Origin: Pseudomonadota bacterium
Lineage (GTDB): Bacteria > Pseudomonadota > Alphaproteobacteria > Acetobacterales > Acetobacteraceae
Direction of reading: 5' to 3'
DNA: 64,000 nt
Assembly (NCBI GenBank): GCA_021818505.1
Contig: JAKADX010000018.1
Coordinates: 1 to 64,000, forward strand
The translations under genes were made by a program, and so were the position numbers. Positions 6,543-14,557 of this stretch are shown one piece after another (the stretch's first letter is position 1; each line of letters begins with the position of its first letter). The notes under the pieces are model-generated. The model did not search any database. It was given only the letters and a program-made list of their open reading frames with translations, and was not told the DNA's origin.

Positions 6543-8730
6543 AACGACACCGCTCGCCCCGATGGCGGCGTGGGAAGAGATCGAATCGACGCCGCAGGAC
6601 TGGGACGCGCTCGGCGCCGAGGCAGCGCTGCGCATGCACTCCCACCTGCACCTGATCCGTGCCTTCGAGGAGGCGGTGCTGCAGGTGAACCAGGACGGGC
6701 TGGTGCACGGCCCGGCGCATTCCAGCATCGGGCAGGAGGGCGGAGCAGTCGGCGCCATCGCCGCCTTGCGCGCGACTGATCAGATCAGCGGTTCGCACCG
6801 GGGCCATCACCAGTTCCTGGCGAAGACGCTGCGCTACGTCGATCCGCCGACGCACGATCCGCGGCGCGACGAATTGCCCGCCACGGTGCGCACGGTGCTG
6901 CGCCGGTCGCTGGCCGAGATCATGGGGCTGAGCGAAGGCTACTGCAAAGGCCGTGGCGGCTCGATGCACCTGCGCTGGGCGGAGGCCGGTGCCCTCGGCA
7001 CCAACGCGATCGTCGGCGGCGGCGTGCCGTTCGCCAACGGTGTCGCCTGGGCGCGCAAGCGGCGCGGCACCGGCGATGTCGTGTTCACGTTCTTCGGCGA
7101 CGGCGCGGTGAATATCGGCTCGGTGCCCGAGTCGATGAATCTCGCCGCGCTGTGGGATCTGCCGATCTGCTTCTTCATCGAGAACAACGGTTTCGCCGTC
7201 TCGACGACATTGCAGGAGGAAAGCCGCGAGACGCGCCTGTCGTCGCGCGGGCTTGCCTACGGCATTCCGTCGCTGCGCGTGGACGGCATGGATCCGCTCG
7301 CAGTCAAGCTGGCTGCCGAGCGCGCAACTGCGATCATGCGCGCGGGCCAGGGGCCGGTGATCATCGAGGCGATTCTGTATCGCTTCATGCACCACGGCGG
7401 CGGCACCGTCGGCAGCGCCTTCGGCTATCGCAGCAAGCAGGACGAGGAAGCCTGGCGCAAACGCGACCCGCTGCTGCTGATGGCCCGCGAGATGACGGCG
7501 CGCGGCTGGCTGACCGCAGAGGACGATGTGCGGCTGCAAACAATGGCGCGTGACGCGATGCGCGAGGTGGTCGAGTATCTGACCGAACCCGAAGGAAATC
7601 GCCGGAAGATCAGATCCCATCTCTGGCCCGACCCGAAATTCCGCGACGCCGGCCTGCGTGGCGACCTGAGCGAGTTCGCCGGCGCGCGCTACGAGGAACA
7701 GGCGACATTTCGGGGTGCGATGAGCGAGACCAAGTTCATTGACGTGGTCTCGCGCGTGATGCACCGGCGCATGGAGACCGACGAGCGCATCTTCTGCCTT
7801 GGCGAGGACATCCACCGGCTGCGCGGGGGCACCAACGGCGCGACGCGCGGCCTTGCCGAACGCTTCCCCGACCGCATCATCGGCACGCCGATCTCTGAAC
7901 TCGGCTTCTCAGGACTCGCTGGCGGGGTCGCGATGGAGGGCACCTACCGGCCGGTCGTCGAACTGATGTATCCTGATTTCTCGCTGGTGGCGGCCGACCA
8001 GTTGTTCAACCAGATCGCCAAGGCGCGCCACATGTTCGGCGGCGACACGCCGATGCCGTTGGTTCTGCGTACCAAATGCGCGCTCGGCAGCGGCTATGGC
8101 TCCCAGCACTCGATGGACCCGGCGGGGTTGTACGCGCAGTGGCCCGGCTGGCGCATCGTCGCGCCCAGCACACCGTTCGACTATGTCGGGCTGATGAACA
8201 GCGCGCTGCGCTGCCAGGATCCGGTGCTGGTGATCGAGCACGTGGACCTCTACGGCGCGACCGGCCTCGGCCCGGACAGCGATTTCGACTACTACATCCC
8301 CTTCGGACGCGCCCGCATCGCGCGTGCCGGCACGGCGATGACGGTGCTCACCTATCTGGCGATGACGCCGCTGGCGGTGGAGGCGGCGGAGAAGACCGGT
8401 ATCGACGCGGAGATCATCGACCTCCGCTCGCTCGATCGCGCCGGGCTGGATTGGGAAACGATCGGTGCCAGCATCCGCAAGACCAACAACGTCGTCGTGC
8501 TGGAGCAAGGGCCACTCACTGTGTCCTACGGCGCATTGCTGGCGGACGAAGTGCATCGCCGCTTCTTCGACTGGCTCGACCAGCCGGTGCGGCGAATCCA
8601 TGGCGGGGAGGCGGCGCCAGCGGTGTCGAAGGTGCTCGAACGCGCGGCTTTCGTCGGATTGCCGGAGATCATGGAGGGGTTGGCGGCCACCGTGGCCGAC
8701 CAGGGCGGACTGAAATGGGCGGCGCAATGA
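6535..8730 (+). CDS. fused E1 alpha-beta subunit of a TPP-dependent 2-oxoacid/acetoin-type dehydrogenase
   Basis: A 731-residue fusion. Residues of about 20-340 form the E1-alpha domain with the thiamine pyrophosphate motif G-D-G-A ... E-N-N-G-F-A (about residues 188-220). Residues of about 395-725 form the E1-beta transketolase-like domain (C-L-G-E-D-I-H, L-R-T-K-C-A-L-G-S-G-Y-G). E1 decarboxylates a 2-oxoacid or cleaves acetoin and passes the acyl group to a lipoyl E2. The start at 6535 follows GGAGGA and overlaps the upstream stop by 8 bases, so translation is coupled. No E2 or E3 gene is in the window. The nearby AcoR-type activator recalls acetoin operons, but the substrate is not settled. 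It ends in an ATGA overlap with the VOC gene. Confidence 0.85.
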   Translation: MARTTPLAPMAAWEEIESTPQDWDALGAEAALRMHSHLHLIRAFEEAVLQVNQDGLVHGPAHSSIGQEGGAVGAIAALRATDQISGSHRGHHQFLAKTLRYVDPPTHDPRRDELPATVRTVLRRSLAEIMGLSEGYCKGRGGSMHLRWAEAGALGTNAIVGGGVPFANGVAWARKRRGTGDVVFTFFGDGAVNIGSVPESMNLAALWDLPICFFIENNGFAVSTTLQEESRETRLSSRGLAYGIPSLRVDGMDPLAVKLAAERATAIMRAGQGPVIIEAILYRFMHHGGGTVGSAFGYRSKQDEEAWRKRDPLLLMAREMTARGWLTAEDDVRLQTMARDAMREVVEYLTEPEGNRRKIRSHLWPDPKFRDAGLRGDLSEFAGARYEEQATFRGAMSETKFIDVVSRVMHRRMETDERIFCLGEDIHRLRGGTNGATRGLAERFPDRIIGTPISELGFSGLAGGVAMEGTYRPVVELMYPDFSLVAADQLFNQIAKARHMFGGDTPMPLVLRTKCALGSGYGSQHSMDPAGLYAQWPGWRIVAPSTPFDYVGLMNSALRCQDPVLVIEHVDLYGATGLGPDSDFDYYIPFGRARIARAGTAMTVLTYLAMTPLAVEAAEKTGIDAEIIDLRSLDRAGLDWETIGASIRKTNNVVVLEQGPLTVSYGALLADEVHRRFFDWLDQPVRRIHGGEAAPAVSKVLERAAFVGLPEIMEGLAATVADQGGLKWAAQ

Positions 8731-9269
8731 CACAGCATGCACGCGGCTTGCCGGGACTGCGCGGCACGGACCATATCGGCTTCACGGTGCCGAACCTCGA
8801 CGAAGCGGTGGCGTTCTTTGTCGATGTCATCGGCTGCGAGCCGTTCTACGACCTCGGCCCGTTCCAGGCCGACGACGACTGGATGCGCACGCATCTCAAC
8901 GTGCATCCGCGCGCGGTGATGCGGCGGCTGAAGTTCCTGCGCTGTCGCAATGGCTCGAATTTCGAGATCTTCGAGTACCAATCACCAGAGCAGCGACGTG
9001 AGCCGCCGCGCAACAGCGATGTCGGCGGCCATCACCTCGGATTCTACGTGGACGATTTTGCCGCCGCGCTGGCGCATCTGCGCGCGCATGGCGTGCGCAT
9101 CCTCGGTGAGCCGACCGTGCGCACCGCCGGGCCGAGCGCGGGGCAGACCTGGGTGTATTTCCTCACACCCTGGGGGATGCAGATGGAACTGGTCAGCTAC
9201 CCCAACGGCAAAGGCTATGAGCGCGACACCGACCGCCGGCTCTGGCATCCGGCCCGGCCCGCGGAATAG
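8727..9269 (+). CDS. VOC-superfamily (glyoxalase/dioxygenase-fold) protein
   Basis: A 180-residue protein with two beta-alpha-beta-beta-beta units. Potential metal ligands of the fold are visible: His in G-T-D-H-I-G-F near residue 14, Glu in N-F-E-I-F-E-Y, His in G-G-H-H-L-G-F near residue 101 and Glu in Q-M-E-L-V-S-Y near residue 156. Such proteins act as lyases, epimerases or ring-cleaving dioxygenases. It overlaps the E1 stop by four bases (ATGA) and closes the operon that starts at 4150, so it probably handles an intermediate of the same pathway. It ends four bases before the convergent activator gene. Confidence 0.8.
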   Translation: MTQHARGLPGLRGTDHIGFTVPNLDEAVAFFVDVIGCEPFYDLGPFQADDDWMRTHLNVHPRAVMRRLKFLRCRNGSNFEIFEYQSPEQRREPPRNSDVGGHHLGFYVDDFAAALAHLRAHGVRILGEPTVRTAGPSAGQTWVYFLTPWGMQMELVSYPNGKGYERDTDRRLWHPARPAE

Positions 9270-9273
9270 CGGC

Positions 9274-11274
9274 TCAGTTCACCCGTACCGTCCGGCTGAT
9301 CCCGCTCTCCCGCATGCGCCGATAGACGGTGCAGCGCGATACGCCAAGCGCACGCGAGACCCGCGAGATGTTGCAGTTGTGTTCGAGCAGCGCGCGCCGA
9401 ATCGCGTCGATCTCGATTCCGTGAAGTGTCGTCGCACCAGGCGTGGTCTCTGCTTCGGGCATCGGGACGCGCGCCGGCGCCGATGTGATCGCGTGGCGCA
9501 TGCGCGCGGGAAAATGCTCGGGCCGGATGTCGGACTGCATGCACATGAGCGCCGCCATCTCCAGCACGTTTTCCAGCTCGCGGATATTGCCTGGCCAGTC
9601 GTAGCGATACAGGCAGTCCATCGCCTCCGCCGACAGCGTCAGCGCGCCTTTGTCCAGCTTTGACGCCGCGCGTGCCAGCAGCCGGCCAGCCAGCAGTTCG
9701 ATGTCGTGGCCGCGCGCGCGCAGCGGCGGCAGTGCCAACTCCATCACACTGAGCCGGAAGAACAGGTCGGAGCGGAAGCCGCCGGCCTGGCTCTTGGCAA
9801 ACAGATCCTCGTTGGTCGCCGCGATCACACGCACATCGACCGGCATCGGCGCATTGTCGCCCAGTCGCGTCACCACCCCGTCCTGCAGCACCCGCAGCAG
9901 CTTGGCCTGCAGATCGAGCGGCATCTGGCTGATTTCATCGAGGAACAGCGTGCCGCCGTCGGCCAGTTCGAACTTGCCGACCTGGCCGCCGCGACGCGCG
10001 CCGGTGAAGGCGCCGTCGCGATAGCCGAGCAGTTCCGCCTCGATGAGTTCGCGCGGCATGGCGGCGCAGTTCAGCGCCACGAACGGACCGGCGGCGCGGC
10101 GGCTGGCGTTGTGGATGCCCTGCGCCAGCAGCTCCTTGCCGGTGCCGGTCTCTCCGGTGATCAGCACGCGCGCGTCCTGCGCCGCGACCAGCCGGGCGAG
10201 CCGCAGCGTGGCGCGCAGGGCGGGATCGCTGCCGGCGATGTCATCGAGCGTGTAGCGTGCGGCGAGCCGCAATGCGCCGGCCTGCGCCTTGGAGGACTCG
10301 CGTCGGCTGAGACTGAGGATCGCACCCTGCGCGGCGTCATCATCATTTTCGCGAATGGTGAAGGACTTCACCATCACCTGACTGCGCTGGCCGCCGACGT
10401 CGCAGACCACCTCAAAGGCCTGCGCGACGGCGCGCGAGGCGATCAGGTCATCGAACCGCATGCCCGGCATCAGCGCCGTGATCTTCTGGCCGCCCAGCTT
10501 CGACTCCGTGCAACCCAACAGCCCGGCCGCACCGCGGCTCGCATAGAGGATGCGGCCGTCGGAGCTGATGGTCAGCAGCGGGTCGGCGACACGCCCGATC
10601 AATGAGCGGGCAATCCGCTCCGTGCGCGCGGCCTGTTCCTCGGCAAAGCGTTCGCGCAGCCGGTTCTGGATCGCTTCCGCCGCCGCGATCACCATGCCCA
10701 ATGTGTGCCGATGCACCTCGTGCGATTCGGCCGACAGCGTCACGGCGCCGAGGAACGTGCCGTCATGGTCGAACACCGGCGCGGAGGAGCAGGTCCAACT
10801 ATGATGGCGGCTGTTGTAGTGCTCTGCACCGAACAGCTGCATCGGCCTGCGCTCGATCATGGTCAGGCCGATCGAGTTGGTGCCGACGGCGATCTCGGAG
10901 CGGCAGCACCCCGGCACGAAATTATTGGCGTTGGCGCGCGCCAGCACGTCGGCATCGCCATAGGTCTGCAGCACGATGCCGTTGGCGTCAGTCAGCACCA
11001 GGATGAATCCGCTGTCGCGCACTGCCTGGGCCGGAAAGCCCATGATCGGTTCGGCGGCGTCGAGGTAGCGGCGTTGCTGTTGCAGCAATCGCCGCAGTTC
11101 GTGTTCGCGCAACTGCACCGGCACTTTCGGCCCGCGCGGGTTCAGACCGGCGGCGCGACAGCGCATCCACGAGCGTCCGATCTCGGGGCGGACGCAGTCG
11201 TGCGCGATCTCCGTCGTGGCACAGAAATGCTCCCACGCGCTGTAATGTCGCTCGAAGAGTGCGCTGTGAGACAT
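9274..11274 (-). CDS. sigma-54-dependent activator, AcoR type (GAF-PAS-AAA+-Fis HTH)
   Basis: A 666-residue enhancer-binding protein. A GAF-like sensor spans about residues 60-215, a PAS-like segment about 220-320, the AAA+ sigma-54 interaction domain about 340-580, and a Fis-type helix-turn-helix about 615-660 ([14 protein letters not shown]). Walker A is G-E-T-G-T-G-K-E and the sigma-54 contact loop G-A-F-T-G-A is intact. The start at 11274 is chosen because GGGGGAG lies just upstream; an alternative is at 11289. There is no response-regulator receiver domain, so it probably senses a small molecule. Five sigma-54 promoters and two matching palindromes lie within 8 kb, making this the obvious regulator of the cluster. 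Confidence 0.9.
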   Translation of the reverse strand: MSHSALFERHYSAWEHFCATTEIAHDCVRPEIGRSWMRCRAAGLNPRGPKVPVQLREHELRRLLQQQRRYLDAAEPIMGFPAQAVRDSGFILVLTDANGIVLQTYGDADVLARANANNFVPGCCRSEIAVGTNSIGLTMIERRPMQLFGAEHYNSRHHSWTCSSAPVFDHDGTFLGAVTLSAESHEVHRHTLGMVIAAAEAIQNRLRERFAEEQAARTERIARSLIGRVADPLLTISSDGRILYASRGAAGLLGCTESKLGGQKITALMPGMRFDDLIASRAVAQAFEVVCDVGGQRSQVMVKSFTIRENDDDAAQGAILSLSRRESSKAQAGALRLAARYTLDDIAGSDPALRATLRLARLVAAQDARVLITGETGTGKELLAQGIHNASRRAAGPFVALNCAAMPRELIEAELLGYRDGAFTGARRGGQVGKFELADGGTLFLDEISQMPLDLQAKLLRVLQDGVVTRLGDNAPMPVDVRVIAATNEDLFAKSQAGGFRSDLFFRLSVMELALPPLRARGHDIELLAGRLLARAASKLDKGALTLSAEAMDCLYRYDWPGNIRELENVLEMAALMCMQSDIRPEHFPARMRHAITSAPARVPMPEAETTPGATTLHGIEIDAIRRALLEHNCNISRVSRALGVSRCTVYRRMRESGISRTVRVN

Positions 11275-11429
11275 GCGATCTCCCCCCATCGGCGCATTAT
11301 TGGTGTTAAGGAGATGGTGGCGCCGCCTGGGGCGGCCGCAACCGGCTCACTTGCGCGCCTAACACTGACAATCCTGACACTAGCACCGGCCGGACGCACC
11401 GGCAAACACCGTCGTCGCGGATCGACTCG

Positions 11430-12224
11430 TCAGCCCAGACCTGTGACGATGCCGCCTTCCACACGCAGCGAGGCGCCGGTCGTGGCGCTGGCTGCATCCG
11501 AGCAGACATAGACCACCATGTTCGCTATTTCCTCGGTCGAAGCGAAGCGGCCGAGCAACGAAGTCGGGCGTGCGCCGACAAAGAAATCACGCTCCAGCTC
11601 CTTCGCCGACCGTCCAGTGCGCGCGGAGTCGGCGGCCAGCATGGCGTTGATGCCCTCGGTGGCGGTCGGGCCGGGCAGCACGCTGTTCACGGTCACGCCG
11701 CTGCCCGCCAGCTCGCGCGCGAGGCCCCGCGCCACTGCGATCTGCGCTGTCTTGGTGACGCCGTAATTGATCATCTCGACCGGAATCAGCAGACCGGACT
11801 CGCTGGAGATGAAGACGATCCGGCCCCAGCCGCGGTGTCGCATCCCCGGGCCATAGGCCCGCGCGAGCCGGACGCCGGAGAGCACGTTGAAGGCGTAGAA
11901 ATCCATCCAATCCGCATCGCTGGTCTCGAAGAATCCCTTGCGCTCGTATTTGCCGACATTGTTGACCAGGATATCGACCTCGGGGTGGCGCGCCACGAGT
12001 GACGCGGCGCCGGCCTCGCTGACCACGTCGGCGGCGCAAGCCTCGGCACTGGCAGCCGGCACGGCGGCGCGCAACCGCGTCAGCGCGTCCACAACCCCGG
12101 CCTCGGTGCGCCCGTTCACGATCACGTGTGCGCCCTCCCGCGCCAGACCGACCGCGGTTGCGAAGCCGATGCCCGTCGTGGAGCCGGTGACCAGCGCCCG
12201 GCGGCCGGCGATTTTCAGGTCCAT
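11430..12224 (-). CDS. short-chain dehydrogenase/reductase (classical SDR)
   Basis: A 264-residue NAD(P)-dependent oxidoreductase. It has the cofactor motif T-G-S-T-T-G-I-G near residue 14, N-N-V-G near residue 89, a catalytic Ser (F-I-S-S-E-S) near residue 140 and Y-G-V-T-K near residue 154. The start at 12224 has the ribosome-binding site GGGAGAG; an upstream in-frame ATG at 12278 overlaps the sigma-54 promoter and is rejected. It is transcribed from the minus-strand member of a divergent sigma-54 pair, with the activator gene following on the same strand after 155 bases. The substrate is unknown. Confidence 0.85.
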   Translation of the reverse strand: MDLKIAGRRALVTGSTTGIGFATAVGLAREGAHVIVNGRTEAGVVDALTRLRAAVPAASAEACAADVVSEAGAASLVARHPEVDILVNNVGKYERKGFFETSDADWMDFYAFNVLSGVRLARAYGPGMRHRGWGRIVFISSESGLLIPVEMINYGVTKTAQIAVARGLARELAGSGVTVNSVLPGPTATEGINAMLAADSARTGRSAKELERDFFVGARPTSLLGRFASTEEIANMVVYVCSDAASATTGASLRVEGGIVTGLG

Positions 12225-12261
12225 CGCGCACTCTCCCGGACAATCCCCTTCGGCTCGGGGT

Positions 12262-12277
12262 CGCAAGCCCCATGCCA
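12262..12277 (-). promoter_or_regulatory. sigma-54 (-24/-12) promoter for the SDR gene
   Basis: The minus strand reads TGGCATG-GGGC-TTGCG with GG-N10-GC spacing. The predicted start of transcription is near 12250, 26 bases before the coding start at 12224. The perfect palindrome at 12342-12357 lies about 65 bases upstream. Confidence 0.75.
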
Positions 12278-12341
12278 CGCGCTCGCTGCAACTCGGCCCG
12301 TCTCACCAAGCGAAGCGCCCGGCGGGAAAGCTCCGATCGCT

Positions 12342-12357
12342 TGATACACCTGTATCA
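12342..12357. promoter_or_regulatory. candidate activator site (perfect palindrome) between divergent sigma-54 promoters
   Basis: TGATACA-CC-TGTATCA is a perfect 7-2-7 inverted repeat. It stands 64 bases from the minus-strand sigma-54 promoter (12262-12277) and 61 bases from the plus-strand one (12419-12434), so it is almost exactly central. The second copy in the window, at 4019-4034, differs in one base and has the same arrangement. Confidence 0.8.
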
Positions 12358-12418
12358 TCAGCAAACAGCCAGCGACGGCCATTGGTCGATACGACCGAGA
12401 TCGTCGGGTCTAACCTGG

Positions 12419-12434
12419 TGGCATGTCGCTTGCT
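12419..12434 (+). promoter_or_regulatory. sigma-54 (-24/-12) promoter for the Gfo/Idh-ADH-SDR operon
   Basis: TGGCATG-TCGC-TTGCT matches the sigma-54 consensus with GG-N10-GC spacing. Transcription would start near 12445, about 95 bases before the ATG at 12540. An ATG at 12423 lies inside this promoter and so cannot be the translation start of a transcript made from it. Confidence 0.85.
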
Positions 12435-12539
12435 GCCCCGCCGCCAAGCCTCACAACATACGCCTCGTCGGTGGCCGGAGTCCCGCTGCGGCACCAGGCC
12501 GCGACGGACGAGGGGCATGACGCGAAGGGAGCGGAACGG

Positions 12540-13541
12540 ATGATCGGCGTGGCAATGGTCGGGCTGGGCTGGTGGGGCCGCAAGATGAGCGGGTTGGTGC
12601 ATACTCGTTCGCGCACCATGCGCCTCGTCCGCGCGGTCGAGCCGGACCACAACGCCGCAGCGCCGTTCGCGCGCGACCTCGGCGTGCCGCTGTCGGCCGA
12701 CTATGCCGAGGCGCTGGCCGATCCGGCCGTGACGGCGGTGATCCTGGCGACGCCGCACGCGCTGCATGTAGGCCAGATCGCGGCGGCGGTGGCGGCCGGC
12801 AAGCACGTGTTCTGCGAGAAGCCGCTGGCGCTGACCCGCGCCGAGGCGGAGCGGGCGGTGCGGCTCTGTGCGCAGGCCGGGCTGGTGCTCGGCATGGGGC
12901 ATGAGCGCCGCTTCGACCCCCCGATCGCGTCGCTGCTGGCGGACGCGGCCGCCGGCCGCCTCGGCACGCTGCTGCAGGTCGAGGGGCAGTTCAGCCACGA
13001 CCGTTTTCTCGCCCTCAGCCCCGACAACTGGCGCCTGCACCCCGAGCACGCGCCGGCCGCCGGCATGACCGCGACCGGCATCCACCTGACCGACCTCGCG
13101 GTGAAGCTGCTCGGCCCGGCGAAGGAGGTCCTGGTCACCTGCGAGCAGCGCGCCTCGTCCATGCCGTCGGGGGATACGCTGAGCGCCTATGCGCGCTTCG
13201 CCGGCGGCGGCACGGCCTATATCTCGGCCAGCCTGGCGATGCCGTTCGTCTCCCGCTTCGCTGTCTATGGCACGCATGGCTGGATCGAGGTGCGCGACAA
13301 AGCGCATGTCGAATCGCCGGCCGGCTGGGTGGTGACGCGCGCGATGCGGAATGGCCCGATCACCGTCGAGGAGGTGCCGCCGGCCGAGCCGGTGCTCTCC
13401 AACCTCGACGCATTTGCGCGCGCCGTCGCCGGTGAGGCACCATATCCGATCACCGGCGCGGAGATGATCGCCAACATCGCGCTGCTGGAGGCGATCGTCG
13501 CCGGAGCCACATCGCGCCGCCTGGAACAGGTGGCGGCGTAG
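12540..13541 (+). CDS. Gfo/Idh/MocA-family oxidoreductase
   Basis: A 333-residue protein with an N-terminal Rossmann fold (V-G-L-G-W-W-G near residue 7) and the family motif C-E-K-P-L-A near residue 95 that contacts the nicotinamide. The C-terminal alpha/beta substrate domain includes T-G-I-H-L-T-D near residue 180. These enzymes oxidise or reduce hydroxyl groups of sugars, inositols and related polyols with NAD(P). The start at 12540 has the purine-rich GAAGGGAGCGGAAC upstream. It heads a three-gene operon driven by the sigma-54 promoter at 12419, followed after 17 bases by an alcohol dehydrogenase. Confidence 0.85.
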   Translation: MIGVAMVGLGWWGRKMSGLVHTRSRTMRLVRAVEPDHNAAAPFARDLGVPLSADYAEALADPAVTAVILATPHALHVGQIAAAVAAGKHVFCEKPLALTRAEAERAVRLCAQAGLVLGMGHERRFDPPIASLLADAAAGRLGTLLQVEGQFSHDRFLALSPDNWRLHPEHAPAAGMTATGIHLTDLAVKLLGPAKEVLVTCEQRASSMPSGDTLSAYARFAGGGTAYISASLAMPFVSRFAVYGTHGWIEVRDKAHVESPAGWVVTRAMRNGPITVEEVPPAEPVLSNLDAFARAVAGEAPYPITGAEMIANIALLEAIVAGATSRRLEQVAA

Positions 13542-13558
13542 CAAAGGGAGGCTGTTCG

Positions 13559-14557
13559 ATGAAGGCCCTGGTGTTCGAGGCACCCAACCAGCCCGCCATC
13601 CACGACCTGCCGCAACCGACGATCGACGACACGCAGGTGCTGATCCGGACGCGTGCCGTCGGCATCTGCCATTCCGACTACGAACTTCTGTATGGCCGCT
13701 ACATCATCCCGATCAGCTATCCCGTCACGCCCGGACACGAATGGGTGGGCGAAGTGGTCGAGGTCGGCCGATCGGTCAAAGGCTTCCGGCCGGGCGAGCG
13801 GGTGGTGGGCGAGTGCGTGGTGCGGCTGCCGGATCGCGTGCATCATTTCGGCTTCTCGCTCGACGGGGCCGACCGCGAATACTTCGCGGCACGACCGGAG
13901 TGGCTGCACAAGCTGCCCGACACGCTGCCCGACGCGACCGGCTCGATGGTCGAGCCGTTCACCTGCGGCTACTACGCCATCCGCAACATCGGCGGCACCG
14001 ATGCCAGCCAGACCGTCGTGATCTCCGGCGGCGGCACGATCGGCCTCGTCACCGCCGCGGCGGCGATCGGGATGCGCGCGCGCGTCATCGTCATCGACCC
14101 GATCGCGCACCGGCGCGAGGCGGCGCTGCGCCTGGGCTGCGCCGCCGCGATCGACCCGCTGGCGGAGGACGCGGTCGCGCGGGTCGAGGACCTCACCGGG
14201 GGCGCGCGCGCCGATCTGGTGGTGGAGGCGTCGGGGCATGACAGTTCGCTCGGCACCGTGTTCGACCTCGCGCGCCAGGACGGGCGCGTGGCGATGGTCG
14301 GCATCAATATCGGCCGGCGCATTCCCTCCCATCTTGGCAACATCCAGATGCGCAACCTGACGGTGAAGGGCAGCATCGGCTCGCCCGGCGTGTGGCCGGA
14401 CGCGATCCGCTTCCTCGAACAGACACGCATCGACCTCTCGCCGATCCAGACGCACGAATTCCCGCTCACCGATGCGGTCAACGCCTTCGCGCTCGGCAAA
14501 CAGGCCGATCAGTGCATCAAGGTCACGTTGCACAACACGGCGGAGACGGTCCGATGA
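13559..14557 (+). CDS. zinc-type alcohol/polyol dehydrogenase (MDR family)
   Basis: A 332-residue medium-chain dehydrogenase. Catalytic zinc motifs are G-I-C-H-S-D near residue 37 and P-G-H-E-W-V-G-E near residue 59; the cofactor turn is S-G-G-G-T-I-G near residue 157. The usual four-Cys structural-zinc lobe after residue 90 is absent: only one Cys is present there (G-E-C-V-V). Overall layout resembles sorbitol, idonate or threonine dehydrogenases, oxidising a secondary alcohol with NAD(P). It is the second gene of the operon and is translationally coupled to the following SDR by ATGA. Confidence 0.85.
   Translation: MKALVFEAPNQPAIHDLPQPTIDDTQVLIRTRAVGICHSDYELLYGRYIIPISYPVTPGHEWVGEVVEVGRSVKGFRPGERVVGECVVRLPDRVHHFGFSLDGADREYFAARPEWLHKLPDTLPDATGSMVEPFTCGYYAIRNIGGTDASQTVVISGGGTIGLVTAAAAIGMRARVIVIDPIAHRREAALRLGCAAAIDPLAEDAVARVEDLTGGARADLVVEASGHDSSLGTVFDLARQDGRVAMVGINIGRRIPSHLGNIQMRNLTVKGSIGSPGVWPDAIRFLEQTRIDLSPIQTHEFPLTDAVNAFALGKQADQCIKVTLHNTAETVR

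Noticed and set aside
6535-9269. Naming the operon as an acetoin dehydrogenase operon (acoABC)
   Set aside because: E1 is fused, E2 and E3 are missing, and the M24 and PRISE genes are not part of known aco operons. The AcoR likeness alone is not enough.
12225-12278. Upstream ATG at 12278 for the SDR gene
   Set aside because: It would begin upstream of the predicted transcription start and overlaps the sigma-54 promoter. The ATG at 12224 has GGGAGAG.
12423-12539. Upstream extension of the Gfo/Idh gene starting at an ATG at 12423
   Set aside because: The ATG lies inside the -24/-12 promoter, the added residues look random, and a good ribosome-binding region stands before 12540.
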